Positions 8,858 through 17,035 of a DNA stretch of 64,000 nt are shown piece by piece (within the stretch, counting starts at the first letter, position 1; each line of letters opens with the position of its first letter). The notes below the pieces were generated by a model. The model did no database searches and had not been told where the DNA came from. It saw only the letters and a list, made by a program, of their open reading frames with translations. The position numbers and the translations under genes are program-made. Location of the stretch: NCBI RefSeq assembly GCF_013393945.1, contig NZ_CP040297.1:1752804-1816803 (forward strand), given 5' to 3'. Origin of the DNA: Nostoc sp. TCL26-01. GTDB taxonomy: Bacteria; Cyanobacteriota; Cyanobacteriia; Cyanobacteriales; Nostocaceae.

Positions 8858-10357
8858 ATGATTCCCATTGATTCCGTCACTTTGGATGAATACCCCAATC
8901 AGACTAATAGTTCAGTCAATAGTCAGGAAGATCGTCCAGACAAGCCTGAAGAAGCTTGTGGAGTTTTCGGTATCTACGCCCCAGGAGAAAATGTTGCCAA
9001 ATTAACCTACTTTGGATTGTACGCCCTGCAACATCGGGGACAAGAATCGGCTGGTATTGCCACTTTTGAAGGTTCACAAGTCCACTTGCACAAAGATATG
9101 GGCTTGGTGTCTCAAGTCTTTAATGAGTCTATTTTAGAAGAATTACCTGGTGACATTGGCGTTGGTCACACTCGTTATTCTACTACTGGTTCTAGCCGCA
9201 AGGTGAATGCTCAACCAGCTGTACTGGAAACTCGTCTAGGTAAGTTAGCTTTAGCACATAATGGAAATTTAGTCAATACAGTGCAATTGCGGGAAGAATT
9301 AATTAACAGCAATTGTAAACTAGTGACGACTACAGATTCAGAAATGATTGCATTTGCGATCGCTGAAGCAGTTAACGCTAGTGCAGATTGGCTAGAAGGC
9401 TCCATACAAGCATTTCATCGCTGTCAAGGAGCATTTAGTTTAGTTATTGGTACTCCTATCGGTGTGATGGGTGTACGCGATCCTAACGGTATTCGTCCCT
9501 TGGTAATTGGGACTTTACCTAGTAACCCAATCCGTTATGTTTTAGCTTCGGAAACTTGCGGCTTAGATATTATCGGTGCGGAATATCTCAGGGATGTAGA
9601 ACCAGGGGAAGTAGTTTGGATTACTGAACAAGGTTTAGCTTCTTATCATTGGAGTCAAAAACCCCAGCGCAAGCTATGTATATTTGAAATGATTTACTTT
9701 GCTCGTCCCGATAGCCAAATGAACAACGAAAGTTTATACAGCTACCGGATGCGTTTAGGACGACAACTAGCAGCAGAATCCTATGTAGATGCTGATATTG
9801 TATTTGGTGTTCCTGATTCTGGGATTCCCGCCGCCATTGGATTTTCTCAAGCCTCTGGTGTTGCTTACGGTGAAGGGTTGATCAAAAATCGCTACGTCGG
9901 ACGCACCTTTATTCAGCCAACCCAAACCATGCGAGAGTCGGGAATCAAGATGAAACTCAACCCCCTCAAAGATGTACTAGCGGGTAAAAGAGTAATTATC
10001 GTCGATGACTCGATTGTGCGGGGTAATACTAGCCGCAAACTAGTCAAAGCCTTGCGTGATGCGGGTGCAACAGAAGTTCACATGAGAATCTCTTCCCCAC
10101 CAGTGACTCATCCTTGCTTCTATGGTATCGATACTGATAGTCAAGAGCAACTGATTGCTGCAACTAAATCAGTCGCAGAAATTGCCAAGCAGCTAGAGTT
10201 AGACAGCCTCGCTTATCTGAGTTGGGAAGGAATGCTAGCAGCAACGGGAGAAGATAAAAATAGTTTCTGTTCGGCCTGCTTTACAGGTGATTACCCCGTG
10301 ACGATTCCTGAACAAGTTAAGCGTTCTAAGTTGATTTTAGAGAAGGCGGTGGTTTAG
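8858..10357 (+). CDS. purF: Amidophosphoribosyltransferase
   Basis: This enzyme catalyses the first committed step of purine synthesis: PRPP plus glutamine gives 5-phosphoribosylamine. The product is 499 aa. A 33-residue propeptide precedes Cys34 (EEACGVFGIY), the N-terminal nucleophile of the class II glutaminase domain after cleavage. The glutaminase domain carries YALQHRGQESAGI. The phosphoribosyltransferase domain carries the PRPP loop VIIVDDSIVRGNTSRKL. Cysteines in KLCIFEMIYFARPDS and the C-terminal CSAC suggest the 4Fe-4S-containing Bacillus-type enzyme. CAGGAGCAAA lies a short distance upstream of the ATG at 8858. Confidence 0.96.
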   Translation: MIPIDSVTLDEYPNQTNSSVNSQEDRPDKPEEACGVFGIYAPGENVAKLTYFGLYALQHRGQESAGIATFEGSQVHLHKDMGLVSQVFNESILEELPGDIGVGHTRYSTTGSSRKVNAQPAVLETRLGKLALAHNGNLVNTVQLREELINSNCKLVTTTDSEMIAFAIAEAVNASADWLEGSIQAFHRCQGAFSLVIGTPIGVMGVRDPNGIRPLVIGTLPSNPIRYVLASETCGLDIIGAEYLRDVEPGEVVWITEQGLASYHWSQKPQRKLCIFEMIYFARPDSQMNNESLYSYRMRLGRQLAAESYVDADIVFGVPDSGIPAAIGFSQASGVAYGEGLIKNRYVGRTFIQPTQTMRESGIKMKLNPLKDVLAGKRVIIVDDSIVRGNTSRKLVKALRDAGATEVHMRISSPPVTHPCFYGIDTDSQEQLIAATKSVAEIAKQLELDSLAYLSWEGMLAATGEDKNSFCSACFTGDYPVTIPEQVKRSKLILEKAVV

Positions 10358-10491
10358 GGACTGAGGACTGGGGACTGGGGACTGGGGAGATGGGGAGAGA
10401 AGAAAAATCACAACTCAGCACTCATCACTCACTACTCCCCACCCCGCACCAAGGCTAAAATAGTTGAATACCTCACCACTATTGATGGTTT

Positions 10492-11058
10492 ATGAACCAG
10501 CCGACGACGGAAAAATTACGCTGGAATACTGCCGACTTAGAGTTGTTTCCCGATGACGGGAAGCGCTATGAAATTATTGATGGGGAATTGTTTGTGACGA
10601 GAGCGCCTCATTGGAAACACCAAAGAGTTTGTGTCAGAATTAGTAACACTTTGGATAATTGGTCACAGATGACTGGTTTGGGGGAAACTGTAACTGCTCC
10701 AGGTATAGTTTTTGGTGATAATGATAATGTAATTCCCGATGTTGCTTGGGCTAGTAATGAGAGAATATCTCAGTCATTAGATGAGGCTGGTCATTTGACT
10801 GCTGCGCCAGAACTAGTGGTAGAGGTGTTATCTTTTGGTCATGAAAATGAGAAGCGAGATAGAGAATTGAAACTTAAGCTCTACTCATCGCAGGGAGTGA
10901 GAGAATATTGGATTGTAAATTGGCGACAGCAGCAGGTGGAAGTATATCGGCGTGAACGAGGAATTTTAAGGTTAGTTGTCACGCTGTTTAATGGTGATCA
11001 ATTGAACTCACCTTTATTACCTGATTTTAATTGTGCAATCGCTTCCTTATTCATCTGA
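10492..11058 (+). CDS. Uma2 family (DUF820) putative restriction endonuclease-like protein
   Basis: The 188-aa product belongs to the Uma2 family, a PD-(D/E)XK nuclease fold greatly expanded in cyanobacteria; the biological role is mostly unknown. Visible features are RYEIIDGELFV near residues 26-36, the core acidic motif VIPDVAW, ELVVEVLSFGHE (E-V-hydrophobic-S) and REYWIVNWRQQQVEVY. The length is typical. It is convergent with devA, 21 bp away, with no obvious terminator between them. A second, divergent family member is at 23166. Confidence 0.85.
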   Translation: MNQPTTEKLRWNTADLELFPDDGKRYEIIDGELFVTRAPHWKHQRVCVRISNTLDNWSQMTGLGETVTAPGIVFGDNDNVIPDVAWASNERISQSLDEAGHLTAAPELVVEVLSFGHENEKRDRELKLKLYSSQGVREYWIVNWRQQQVEVYRRERGILRLVVTLFNGDQLNSPLLPDFNCAIASLFI

Positions 11059-11079
11059 GCTATCAGCAAGCGATCGCCT

Positions 11080-11829
11080 CTATTGCATCTTAGCTGCTAT
11101 ATCCGTATCATCACTCTTTAACTGCCCATCTTCCATGTAAATAATGCGATCGGCAATATCCAGAATCCGGTTGTCGTGAGTGACTAGCAAAATTGTACAG
11201 CCTTGTTCTTTAGCTAAATTCTGCATCAGTTCCACAACATCGCGGCCTGATTTTTTGTCGAGGGCGGCTGTTGGTTCATCGGCTAAAACTATTTTAGGAT
11301 GACTTACCAGGGCGCGAGCGATCGCCACTCGTTGTTTTTGTCCTCCCGACAGATTTTCGGGATAATAATTTACCCTATCCTCTAAACCAACAGTTTCTAA
11401 CATAGCGATCGCTTTGGCGTTGACATCTTGATTTAAAAACTTGTCATGCAACTCTAGCGACATTCGCACATTTTCTCTAGCTGTTAAAAAAGTCATCAAG
11501 TTATGCGCCTGAAATATATAACCAATTTGGCGACGCAATTTAGTTAACTGCTGCTTTTTAGCTCCACAAATTTCTTGCCCTAAAATTTTCAAACTACCTT
11601 CCTGTGCAGAACGCAAGCCACCCATCAGGGTTAATAAAGTAGTTTTTCCTGAACCAGAAGGGCCAGTCATAATCACAATTTCACCAGCATGAATATTTAA
11701 ATTAATATCAAATAACACCTGTTTACGCAGCCCACCAACACCAAAATAATGATTAAGGTTGCTGACAGAAATCACAGGTTCTAGAGTTGATATAGAATCG
11801 CTAGTTAATGGTGTAAATTCTTGTAGCAT
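11080..11829 (-). CDS. DevA-type ABC exporter ATPase
   Basis: This is the ATPase of a DevBCA-type tripartite exporter (MacB-like), which in heterocystous cyanobacteria exports glycolipids or other envelope compounds. The product is 249 aa, with Walker A GPSGSGKTT, signature LSGGQKQRVAIARAL, Walker B LADEPTAALD and H-loop VTHD. It is the last gene of a minus-strand cluster tetR-devB-DUF2834-devC-devA. Several DevBCA paralogues exist in Nostoc genomes. The linked TetR gene suggests this is a regulated paralogue rather than the heterocyst glycolipid exporter itself. Confidence 0.85.
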   Translation of the reverse strand: MLQEFTPLTSDSISTLEPVISVSNLNHYFGVGGLRKQVLFDINLNIHAGEIVIMTGPSGSGKTTLLTLMGGLRSAQEGSLKILGQEICGAKKQQLTKLRRQIGYIFQAHNLMTFLTARENVRMSLELHDKFLNQDVNAKAIAMLETVGLEDRVNYYPENLSGGQKQRVAIARALVSHPKIVLADEPTAALDKKSGRDVVELMQNLAKEQGCTILLVTHDNRILDIADRIIYMEDGQLKSDDTDIAAKMQ

Positions 11830-11927
11830 AGGTGATTAGGGAGTGGGGGAGACGAATCAATTCAAAATTCAAAATTCAAAATGAAGAAATAATGACCAAT
11901 GACTAATGACTAATGACTATTGACCAA

Positions 11928-13094
11928 TTAAAATACATCAGCAGGATCAGCAGAGCGTAGTTTTCGCATAGCGATCGCACCGGAAACGCTACACATGATA
12001 ATTGTGAGAATAAAGACACTGATTGCCCGTTCTAGCTTCATGACTATGGGTAGCATGGTTGCAGCGTAGGTGACTTGATATAGCCCAAAAGATAAGATGT
12101 AAGCTGGGAGATAACCCAAAATGGCGAGTAATAATGCTTCTTGCAGTAGGGCTATTAATAGATAGCTATCGGTATAACCCATTGCTTTGAGAGTGGCGTA
12201 TTCTGGTAAATGCTCAGAAACATCCGAGTAGAGAATCTGATAAACAATCACAATGCCGACAATAAAACCGACACCCACACCTAAATTAAAAATAAACCCA
12301 ATACCAGTACCATTTGCCCAATATGCTTTTTCCGTCTGAGCAAACCCTTCTGGTGTCAAGACTATGACATCATTGGGTAGGTTGGCAGTTAGTTGCGATC
12401 GCACTTTTTCTGCATCTACACCCGGCTTGAGGGTAATCAACCCGACTTCTATACGATCTGCTTTGCGTTCAGGAAATATTCTTAAAAAAGTCGAATCACT
12501 GGTAATAACATTACCATCAGCAGCAAAAGAGGCTCCATTACTAAACACCCCTTTAACATTGATGCCGATACTATTTAGTTCTGTTTGGAATTTGCCTGTT
12601 TTTTTAAATATGTCCCCAACAGCACCGTATTCTGGACGACCGGCTTGATCAAATAAAACTTGATATAGCTGTTGAATTTGATATTGATTTTTTTGCACTT
12701 CCGGAAATTTGAATGCAGATTTTGCCGGATCTACACCCCAAACTAAAATGGCGCGATCTTGTCGAGTTTCCGGGTTGCGCCATTGTCCAGTACTGATGTA
12801 AAGTGGACTGACTGATTCCACACCGTCATAAGCTAAAGTCTGATATAGTCTTTCTCTAGAAAAGCTTTTCACTGAAAACAGCGTTTGGAATTGCGGATTA
12901 ATCAACACTAAATCTGCTTGCAAGTTCCTATGGGGTTGAATTGCGGCATCAAACAGCGCACCTTCAAACCCCATTTGAATAAACATCAGCATATCTGCGA
13001 AGGCAATACCAGCCACCGCCACGGCGAGGCGAGTCTTTTCCTTCATTAATTGCCGCCACGCTAGCGGCGTTTTGCGAAATATTTTAGACAACAT
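11928..13094 (-). CDS. DevC-type ABC exporter permease
   Basis: This is the permease of the DevBCA-type exporter. I start at the ATG at 13094 (MLSKIFRKTPLAWRQLMKEK), giving 388 aa, because the codons upstream come from a TAGGCAA heptamer STRR. The architecture is MacB/FtsX-like: an N-terminal TM helix (about residues 24-42), a large periplasmic domain (about 45-265), then three C-terminal TM helices with the FtsX-type segment LPEYATLKAMGYTDSYLL between them. The 98-bp STRR gap to devA does not argue against co-transcription. Confidence 0.86.
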   Translation of the reverse strand: MLSKIFRKTPLAWRQLMKEKTRLAVAVAGIAFADMLMFIQMGFEGALFDAAIQPHRNLQADLVLINPQFQTLFSVKSFSRERLYQTLAYDGVESVSPLYISTGQWRNPETRQDRAILVWGVDPAKSAFKFPEVQKNQYQIQQLYQVLFDQAGRPEYGAVGDIFKKTGKFQTELNSIGINVKGVFSNGASFAADGNVITSDSTFLRIFPERKADRIEVGLITLKPGVDAEKVRSQLTANLPNDVIVLTPEGFAQTEKAYWANGTGIGFIFNLGVGVGFIVGIVIVYQILYSDVSEHLPEYATLKAMGYTDSYLLIALLQEALLLAILGYLPAYILSFGLYQVTYAATMLPIVMKLERAISVFILTIIMCSVSGAIAMRKLRSADPADVF

Positions 13095-13125
13095 ATAAGA
13101 ATCCGATTTGATTACTGAAATAATT

Positions 13126-13175
13126 TGCGTAGGTAGGCAATAGGCAATAGGCAATAGGCAATAGGTAAGAAGTTC
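13126..13175. repeat. TAGGCAA heptamer STRR
   Basis: About five tandem TAGGCAA units lie directly upstream of devC (on its 5' side), within the presumed operon. They keep an open frame into devC but are unlikely to be part of the protein. Confidence 0.85.
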
Positions 13176-13233
13176 TTCCACTAGTACTGATTTTTTTCAA
13201 TAATCAAATACTAGTCCTATATTAGTGATGAGG

Positions 13234-13569
13234 TTAATAGTTTAGTGTCTCAGTCTGCTGTTCTAATTGGTACTGGCGCATTAGTAGAAATAAAGGCAGT
13301 CCTAGAGACACGCCGACTAATAAATTAGAAGCAACATAAACCCAAAGGTTTGACATTTTCAGACGTGTACCTTCCCAAAAGACAAATATCCAGAGAACAA
13401 TAGATGAAACAATTACATCCATGCCAAAGAAACTAGATATTCTATTAGCAAATAGCTGCTCAATAAAAAGTGGAATATTCAGACCATGCTCTAATAAAAA
13501 CGGTGTGAACTGTGAATAAGGTAAAACTGTTCCTAAAATGCAAAGCAAAAGATAGATGATTTTCAACAT
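13234..13569 (-). CDS. DUF2834 family membrane protein
   Basis: This is a small integral membrane protein with three predicted helices: MLKIIYLLLCILGTVLPYSQ, a central helix in FFGMDVIVSSIVLWIFVFWE, and a C-terminal WVYVASNLLVGVSLGLPLFLLM. The pattern fits DUF2834. I prefer the ATG at 13569 (111 aa) over the one at 13593, because it starts 7 bp after the devB stop instead of overlapping it. Its place between devB and devC is unusual and suggests a co-regulated accessory factor; the function is unknown. Confidence 0.75.
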   Translation of the reverse strand: MLKIIYLLLCILGTVLPYSQFTPFLLEHGLNIPLFIEQLFANRISSFFGMDVIVSSIVLWIFVFWEGTRLKMSNLWVYVASNLLVGVSLGLPLFLLMRQYQLEQQTETLNY

Positions 13570-13576
13570 GATTAAC

Positions 13577-14872
13577 TCACTTTGATAATGCAATTTCTGT
13601 TTGCACTTGCAAGTTAGTCAAACCTGTGACTCGTTTGCTGTCTTCGGGGTTGAGACGAATTTTGACTTCAACGATTCGGCTATCGAGGTTTTCGCCTGGT
13701 TGGTTGCTAAAAACATTTTGTCTGTTCACTTGCAAGCCGATATGGGAAACCTTACCTCGCAATTCGCCTGTAAAAGCTTGTCCGGTAATTACTGCTGATT
13801 GTCCTAGTTTGACTTTGCCAATCTCGGTTTGATAGACTTCTGCTACTGCTAGCATTTGGGCAGTTTGGGCTAAGTCAACGATGCCGTCATCGCTAATTTT
13901 TTCGCCTACTCGTGTATGAATTTTGAGAATCTGCCCTGCTAATGGCGCTTTGATGTACGCTGCTTCCAAGTCTGTTTTGGTGCGTTGCAGTGAGGCGATC
14001 GCATTTTCTACTTCTGTTTGGGCAGCTTGCACATCTACGGGACGAACTTCGGCAATACTGGTAAGGGTGGCTTGGGCTTCGCTGATTTGTTTACTACCTG
14101 TAGTGTTAATTCGGTTGAGTGCTACTTTGGCTTCGGCTAGTTCCTTGCTGGCTGTGGAGTTAATTCTGTTCAAGATGGCTTTAGCTTCGTCTAGTTGCTG
14201 TTTGGCAGTTTCTAAACTGAGGCGTTTACCGTCAATCGCTGAACTAGAAATGGCTCCTTCTGTGTAAAGTTGTTGGTAACGTTGGTATTCTGCTTGAGCG
14301 TTATTCAGTTCTGCTTCTAGTTTCTTAATTGTCGCTTCTTGAGCAATTCTATCTCCTTCCCATTGGGCTGCTATCCGGGCAACAGTTTGCTGTTGGGCGG
14401 TTTTGTCTCCCTGGGATTGGGCTTGCAAACGTTCGACACTCGCTTGTTGGGCGCGAATTTCTCCAACTTTGGCTCCAGCTTTGACTTGATTGAGTTTGGC
14501 TTGCGCGACTTGAACTTCTTTTTGAGCTTGAAATACGGCAGTTTGCAAGCGGGCGCGGGAGTCTAAAATTGCTACTACTTCTCCAGCCTTGACGATATCA
14601 CCTTCTTTAACTAAGATTTGCGCTACGCGATCGCCATCTAAGGCCAAGGGTGCAGACAAACTCATCACTTCTGTTTCCGGTTCTAGTCTGCCTAAAGCTG
14701 ATACTTTTTGGGCTGTTGCTACAGTGGGTGTAGTATCAGATGCAGCCGTTTTACTAGCTTGTCCAAACTGAGAAACTGCGTAAAACGCAATTCCCGCAGT
14801 CATGGTAGTTGCGGCAATTACTAAAGCAATTAATCCTTTATTCGCAGGCTTCAATAATAAGTTTTGGCTCAT
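13577..14872 (-). CDS. DevB-type HlyD family membrane fusion protein
   Basis: This is the periplasmic adaptor of the DevBCA-type exporter, joining the DevC/DevA pump to a TolC-like outer-membrane channel. Start ATG is at 14872 (MSQNLLLKPANKG), with GAGGGG just upstream, giving 431 aa. There is a TM anchor at about residues 13-34, a first lipoyl half (VKEGDIVKAGEVVAILDSR), a long coiled-coil hairpin (about 105-270, rich in A/Q/E heptads), a second lipoyl half (YIKAPLAGQILKIHTRVGEK), and a beta-barrel domain with GQSAVITGQAF. The coiled coil is long, as in DevB proteins. Confidence 0.88.
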   Translation of the reverse strand: MSQNLLLKPANKGLIALVIAATTMTAGIAFYAVSQFGQASKTAASDTTPTVATAQKVSALGRLEPETEVMSLSAPLALDGDRVAQILVKEGDIVKAGEVVAILDSRARLQTAVFQAQKEVQVAQAKLNQVKAGAKVGEIRAQQASVERLQAQSQGDKTAQQQTVARIAAQWEGDRIAQEATIKKLEAELNNAQAEYQRYQQLYTEGAISSSAIDGKRLSLETAKQQLDEAKAILNRINSTASKELAEAKVALNRINTTGSKQISEAQATLTSIAEVRPVDVQAAQTEVENAIASLQRTKTDLEAAYIKAPLAGQILKIHTRVGEKISDDGIVDLAQTAQMLAVAEVYQTEIGKVKLGQSAVITGQAFTGELRGKVSHIGLQVNRQNVFSNQPGENLDSRIVEVKIRLNPEDSKRVTGLTNLQVQTEIALSK

Positions 14873-14953
14873 AATTCCCCTCACAAATTCATGATTTAAA
14901 AATAAATTAGGTTGATTTCAATCTGGCAATACTCAATTCTCTATCACGGGTTT

Positions 14954-15553
14954 TCATGAATGTTTTGTGGCTAATATATTTGGTCTATTTTGCTGCAAAT
15001 AAGCTGCTAGCATTTTTCCGAGTAAATCACATTGTTCAGGAAAGTCAATTGTTTCATTACACCACAACTTTTCTAAGATCAAACCATTGATTAAGCTCAA
15101 CACAAAGGTCGCTATCACTGTATCTTGAATTCCTAAAAAGTCGCACACCGCCTGCTGATAACGTCTATTAACACGTTTAAATACACTGTTATTTCTGACA
15201 TCATTGACATCTTGGTATTGACAATAATCAACCCAGATATATGTCCATTTAATACAGTAATCTTCGTGTCTAACTAAATATCTACCCAAGGCTGTCATTG
15301 CCTCTGCTAATGTTTTCGCTCCATCCATTTCGGCTAAAGCTGCACTGATATCTTGTTGACTAATTTCCTCCACTAATTGCTCAAATAAAGCCTCTTTACT
15401 AGGAAAGTAATGATATAGCGTCCCTGTAGAAACTTGTAAGCCTTGAGCAATCTGCCTCATGGTGATAGAGCCATAACCTTTTTGCGCGAATAAATCAAAG
15501 CATTTACTGAGCAGATCCTTCCGATATTGGTCATGGTCAACAATCTTAGGCAT
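14954..15553 (-). CDS. TetR/AcrR family transcriptional regulator
   Basis: The 199-aa product has an N-terminal TetR helix-turn-helix (about residues 10-56) with GYGSITMRQIAQGLQVSTGT and LYHYFPSKEALF, and a C-terminal ligand/dimer domain not recognised at subfamily level. It is the first gene of the minus-strand cluster, 81 bp before devB, so it probably controls itself and the exporter. AACG-CT-CGTT at 15575-15584, about 20 bp upstream of the start, is a candidate operator. Confidence 0.88.
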   Translation of the reverse strand: MPKIVDHDQYRKDLLSKCFDLFAQKGYGSITMRQIAQGLQVSTGTLYHYFPSKEALFEQLVEEISQQDISAALAEMDGAKTLAEAMTALGRYLVRHEDYCIKWTYIWVDYCQYQDVNDVRNNSVFKRVNRRYQQAVCDFLGIQDTVIATFVLSLINGLILEKLWCNETIDFPEQCDLLGKMLAAYLQQNRPNILATKHS

Positions 15554-15574
15554 AATTACCGATTATTTATATCG

Positions 15575-15584
15575 AACGCTCGTT
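15575..15584. promoter_or_regulatory. Candidate TetR operator
   Basis: A short inverted repeat AACG-CT-CGTT lies about 22 bp upstream of the tetR start codon. A related half-site, ACTCGTTTCCTTCGTTAG, lies at about 15598-15615. The location in the presumed autoregulated promoter is the main argument; the symmetry is short. Confidence 0.3.
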
Positions 15585-15767
15585 ATTTTTAAAATATACT
15601 CGTTTCCTTCGTTAGTCAAGTAATAACTGGAAACTCGTATTAAACTTTTCAGAAAAAATAATTAGCTAGGAAAAAACCCTATTTAACTGGGGACGGAAAA
15701 TTCTTAAAAAAATATTACGCTGATATACATTTCTTAATTTATTCTAGGTTTTGAATACTGTCAAGAC

Positions 15768-16112
15768 TTAGGAAGCTACAGCAAAATCTGTATACTGTCT
15801 CATCTCCGGCTCATGGAATGCCAGCACTATGTCTTCCTTGGGGACACCTGCACGAACCAGATCAGTGGCGATACCATCTTCAGTCCAATCCTCTTCAATC
15901 CAGAACTTGCCATCACGAATGCGGACATAGACAGTCATATCACTAATGCGATCGCCATTTTGCCAACCAAGATTCATCCAAATATAATGAGCTTTTGATT
16001 CATCAACAAGCAAAAATGTCTCAATATCTGAATTTGCATGGCGATTACTCAGTTCTACATACTCAGACAAAATGCGCTTAATTAATTGAGGATAATCCGT
16101 TAATTTATCCAT
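15768..16112 (-). CDS. xisI: XisI family protein (fdxN-element excision controlling factor)
   Basis: The 114-aa product matches XisI, named for its requirement in excision of the fdxN element during Anabaena heterocyst differentiation; most copies in cyanobacterial genomes have no known element nearby. Recognised features are the start MDKLTDYPQLIKRILSEY, the central ESKAHYIWMNLGWQ, and the C-terminal GVPKEDIVLAFHEPEMRQYT. The ATG at 16112 overlaps the end of the truncated xisH (16100-16249), which preserves the usual xisH-xisI order. The gene looks complete but has lost its normal partner. Confidence 0.9.
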   Translation of the reverse strand: MDKLTDYPQLIKRILSEYVELSNRHANSDIETFLLVDESKAHYIWMNLGWQNGDRISDMTVYVRIRDGKFWIEEDWTEDGIATDLVRAGVPKEDIVLAFHEPEMRQYTDFAVAS

Positions 16113-16249
16113 TGCGTAATCTCCTCGGACTCTAAATCTACAACAATGATTGGAAGTTGATGTTTATTGAGAATGAGTTGAGTTACATCCTGAGTAAAGA
16201 AACTTTTGTAGACTACTTTACTGATAGCGATATACAACTTACGGTCTAC
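16100..16249 (-). pseudogene. Truncated xisH (C-terminal 49 codons only)
   Basis: Reading down from about 16249 gives VDRKLYIAISKVVYKSFF then TQDVTQLILNKHQL and a tail ending EEITQWIN-stop, which fits the C-terminal third of XisH. A TAG stop lies three codons further upstream (16259-16261), and the mobile-element sequence begins soon after. The N-terminal part, about 90 residues in intact XisH proteins (the nuclease-like core), is missing. The stop codon overlaps the xisI start. Confidence 0.75.
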
Positions 16250-16269
16250 ACAAAAAATCTAAGTATATG

Positions 16270-16626
16270 TAGTGGCGTGGCAAGCTTTAAATGTGGCGAT
16301 AGATTTTTATTTTTGTAGTGGCGTGTCTAGGTTAAAATGAGGCATTATTTAAAAATCTAACATCTTATCTTAGAGGATGTTTTAAAAGTTTTGGGCGAAT
16401 GTAATTCGCTACTACACAAACAAAGTCCGCCTGCGTGGACTAACGCAAAATCAAGGATTTCAAACCCACGGAGGTGGGTTTTGCCTGTATAGCCGCGATT
16501 TCTAATCGCCGGATCTGGTGTTAATTTAGACTTTTCAAACATCCTCTTATTCATCTGCGTTTATCCGCGTTTATCTGCGTTCAATTTTTTCCCAATTTAT
16601 TGCAACATTTTAGCCTTGCCACGCCA
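16270..16626. mobile_element. Outer inverted-repeat element, interrupted by MITE 2
   Basis: TGGCGTGGCAAG-type ends occur twice on the left (16272-16297 and 16318-16343) and once inverted on the right (16601-16626). Each left copy matches the right end at about 21 of 26 positions. The interior without MITE 2 is about 85 bp and includes TTTATCTGCG/TTTATCCGCG repeats. It is non-coding. Its left edge abuts the truncated xisH and its right edge abuts another truncated frame at 16627. Confidence 0.6.
16373..16546. mobile_element. MITE 2 (174 bp), same ends as MITE 1, TTA target duplication
   Basis: The left end GAGGATGTTTTAAAAGT and the reverse complement of the right end, GAGGATGTTTGAAAAGTC, match with one mismatch. 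TTA flanks both sides (16370-16372 and 16547-16549). The ends are nearly identical to MITE 1, but the interior is different: it contains AACCCACGGAGGTGGGTTT and GATTTCTAATCGCC, repeats common in Nostoc. It is nested inside the outer inverted-repeat element. Confidence 0.8.
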
Positions 16627-16710
16627 ATAGGGTCTGTTAACATTGAAATTATCGACACTGAAAACGGAGACTTGCCAATTATTTGTATTTTTGAGGATTA
16701 TCCAGAATGA
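16627..16710 (+). pseudogene. C-terminal remnant of an unknown gene
   Basis: An open stretch IGSVNIEIIDTENGDLPIIC followed by IFEDYPE-stop begins exactly at the right edge of the outer element. It ends in a 4-bp ATGA overlap with the next gene, which is typical of a once-coupled gene pair. The 5' part is gone. Confidence 0.5.
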
Positions 16711-16949
16711 TTGCTCTAGCCACAGATATTCCCGTAACCACTATTATTCCTATGCTTACCGCTATCGGTAGCCGTGACTGGGAACAGTTCAAAAATTTAG
16801 AGTCTGATTTTGTTAGACAGTATGGCGTAGAGGTATGGGAAGAATTTTTTAACTTTCGCCTTAAACCTGCATTAGACAAGGATTCCGACAAATGGCTCCT
16901 AATTCAATGGTGCAGTAAAGGTTTTACCGTCAAGACTGTGGTTGAGTAA
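16707..16949 (+). CDS. Hypothetical 80-aa protein
   Basis: This is a small soluble protein with no recognised motif; WEQFKNLESDFVRQYGVEVW and FRLKPALDKDSDKWLLIQWC suggest a compact helical fold. The ATG overlaps the stop of the truncated upstream frame (ATGA), so translation was probably coupled and may now be impaired. No independent Shine-Dalgarno is seen. Confidence 0.55.
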   Translation: MIALATDIPVTTIIPMLTAIGSRDWEQFKNLESDFVRQYGVEVWEEFFNFRLKPALDKDSDKWLLIQWCSKGFTVKTVVE

Positions 16950-17035
16950 ACAACCAAAAACTAATCTAATTTCAAAGCGTTGTGTTTGCAGCACAACGCC
17001 TTTATTCTGCCATAACTGCCTACCCCACTTTCCAA

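Noticed and set aside
13570..13593. Longer start for the DUF2834 gene at 13593
   Set aside because: It would overlap the end of devB by 17 bp, while the ATG at 13569 fits directly after the devB stop.
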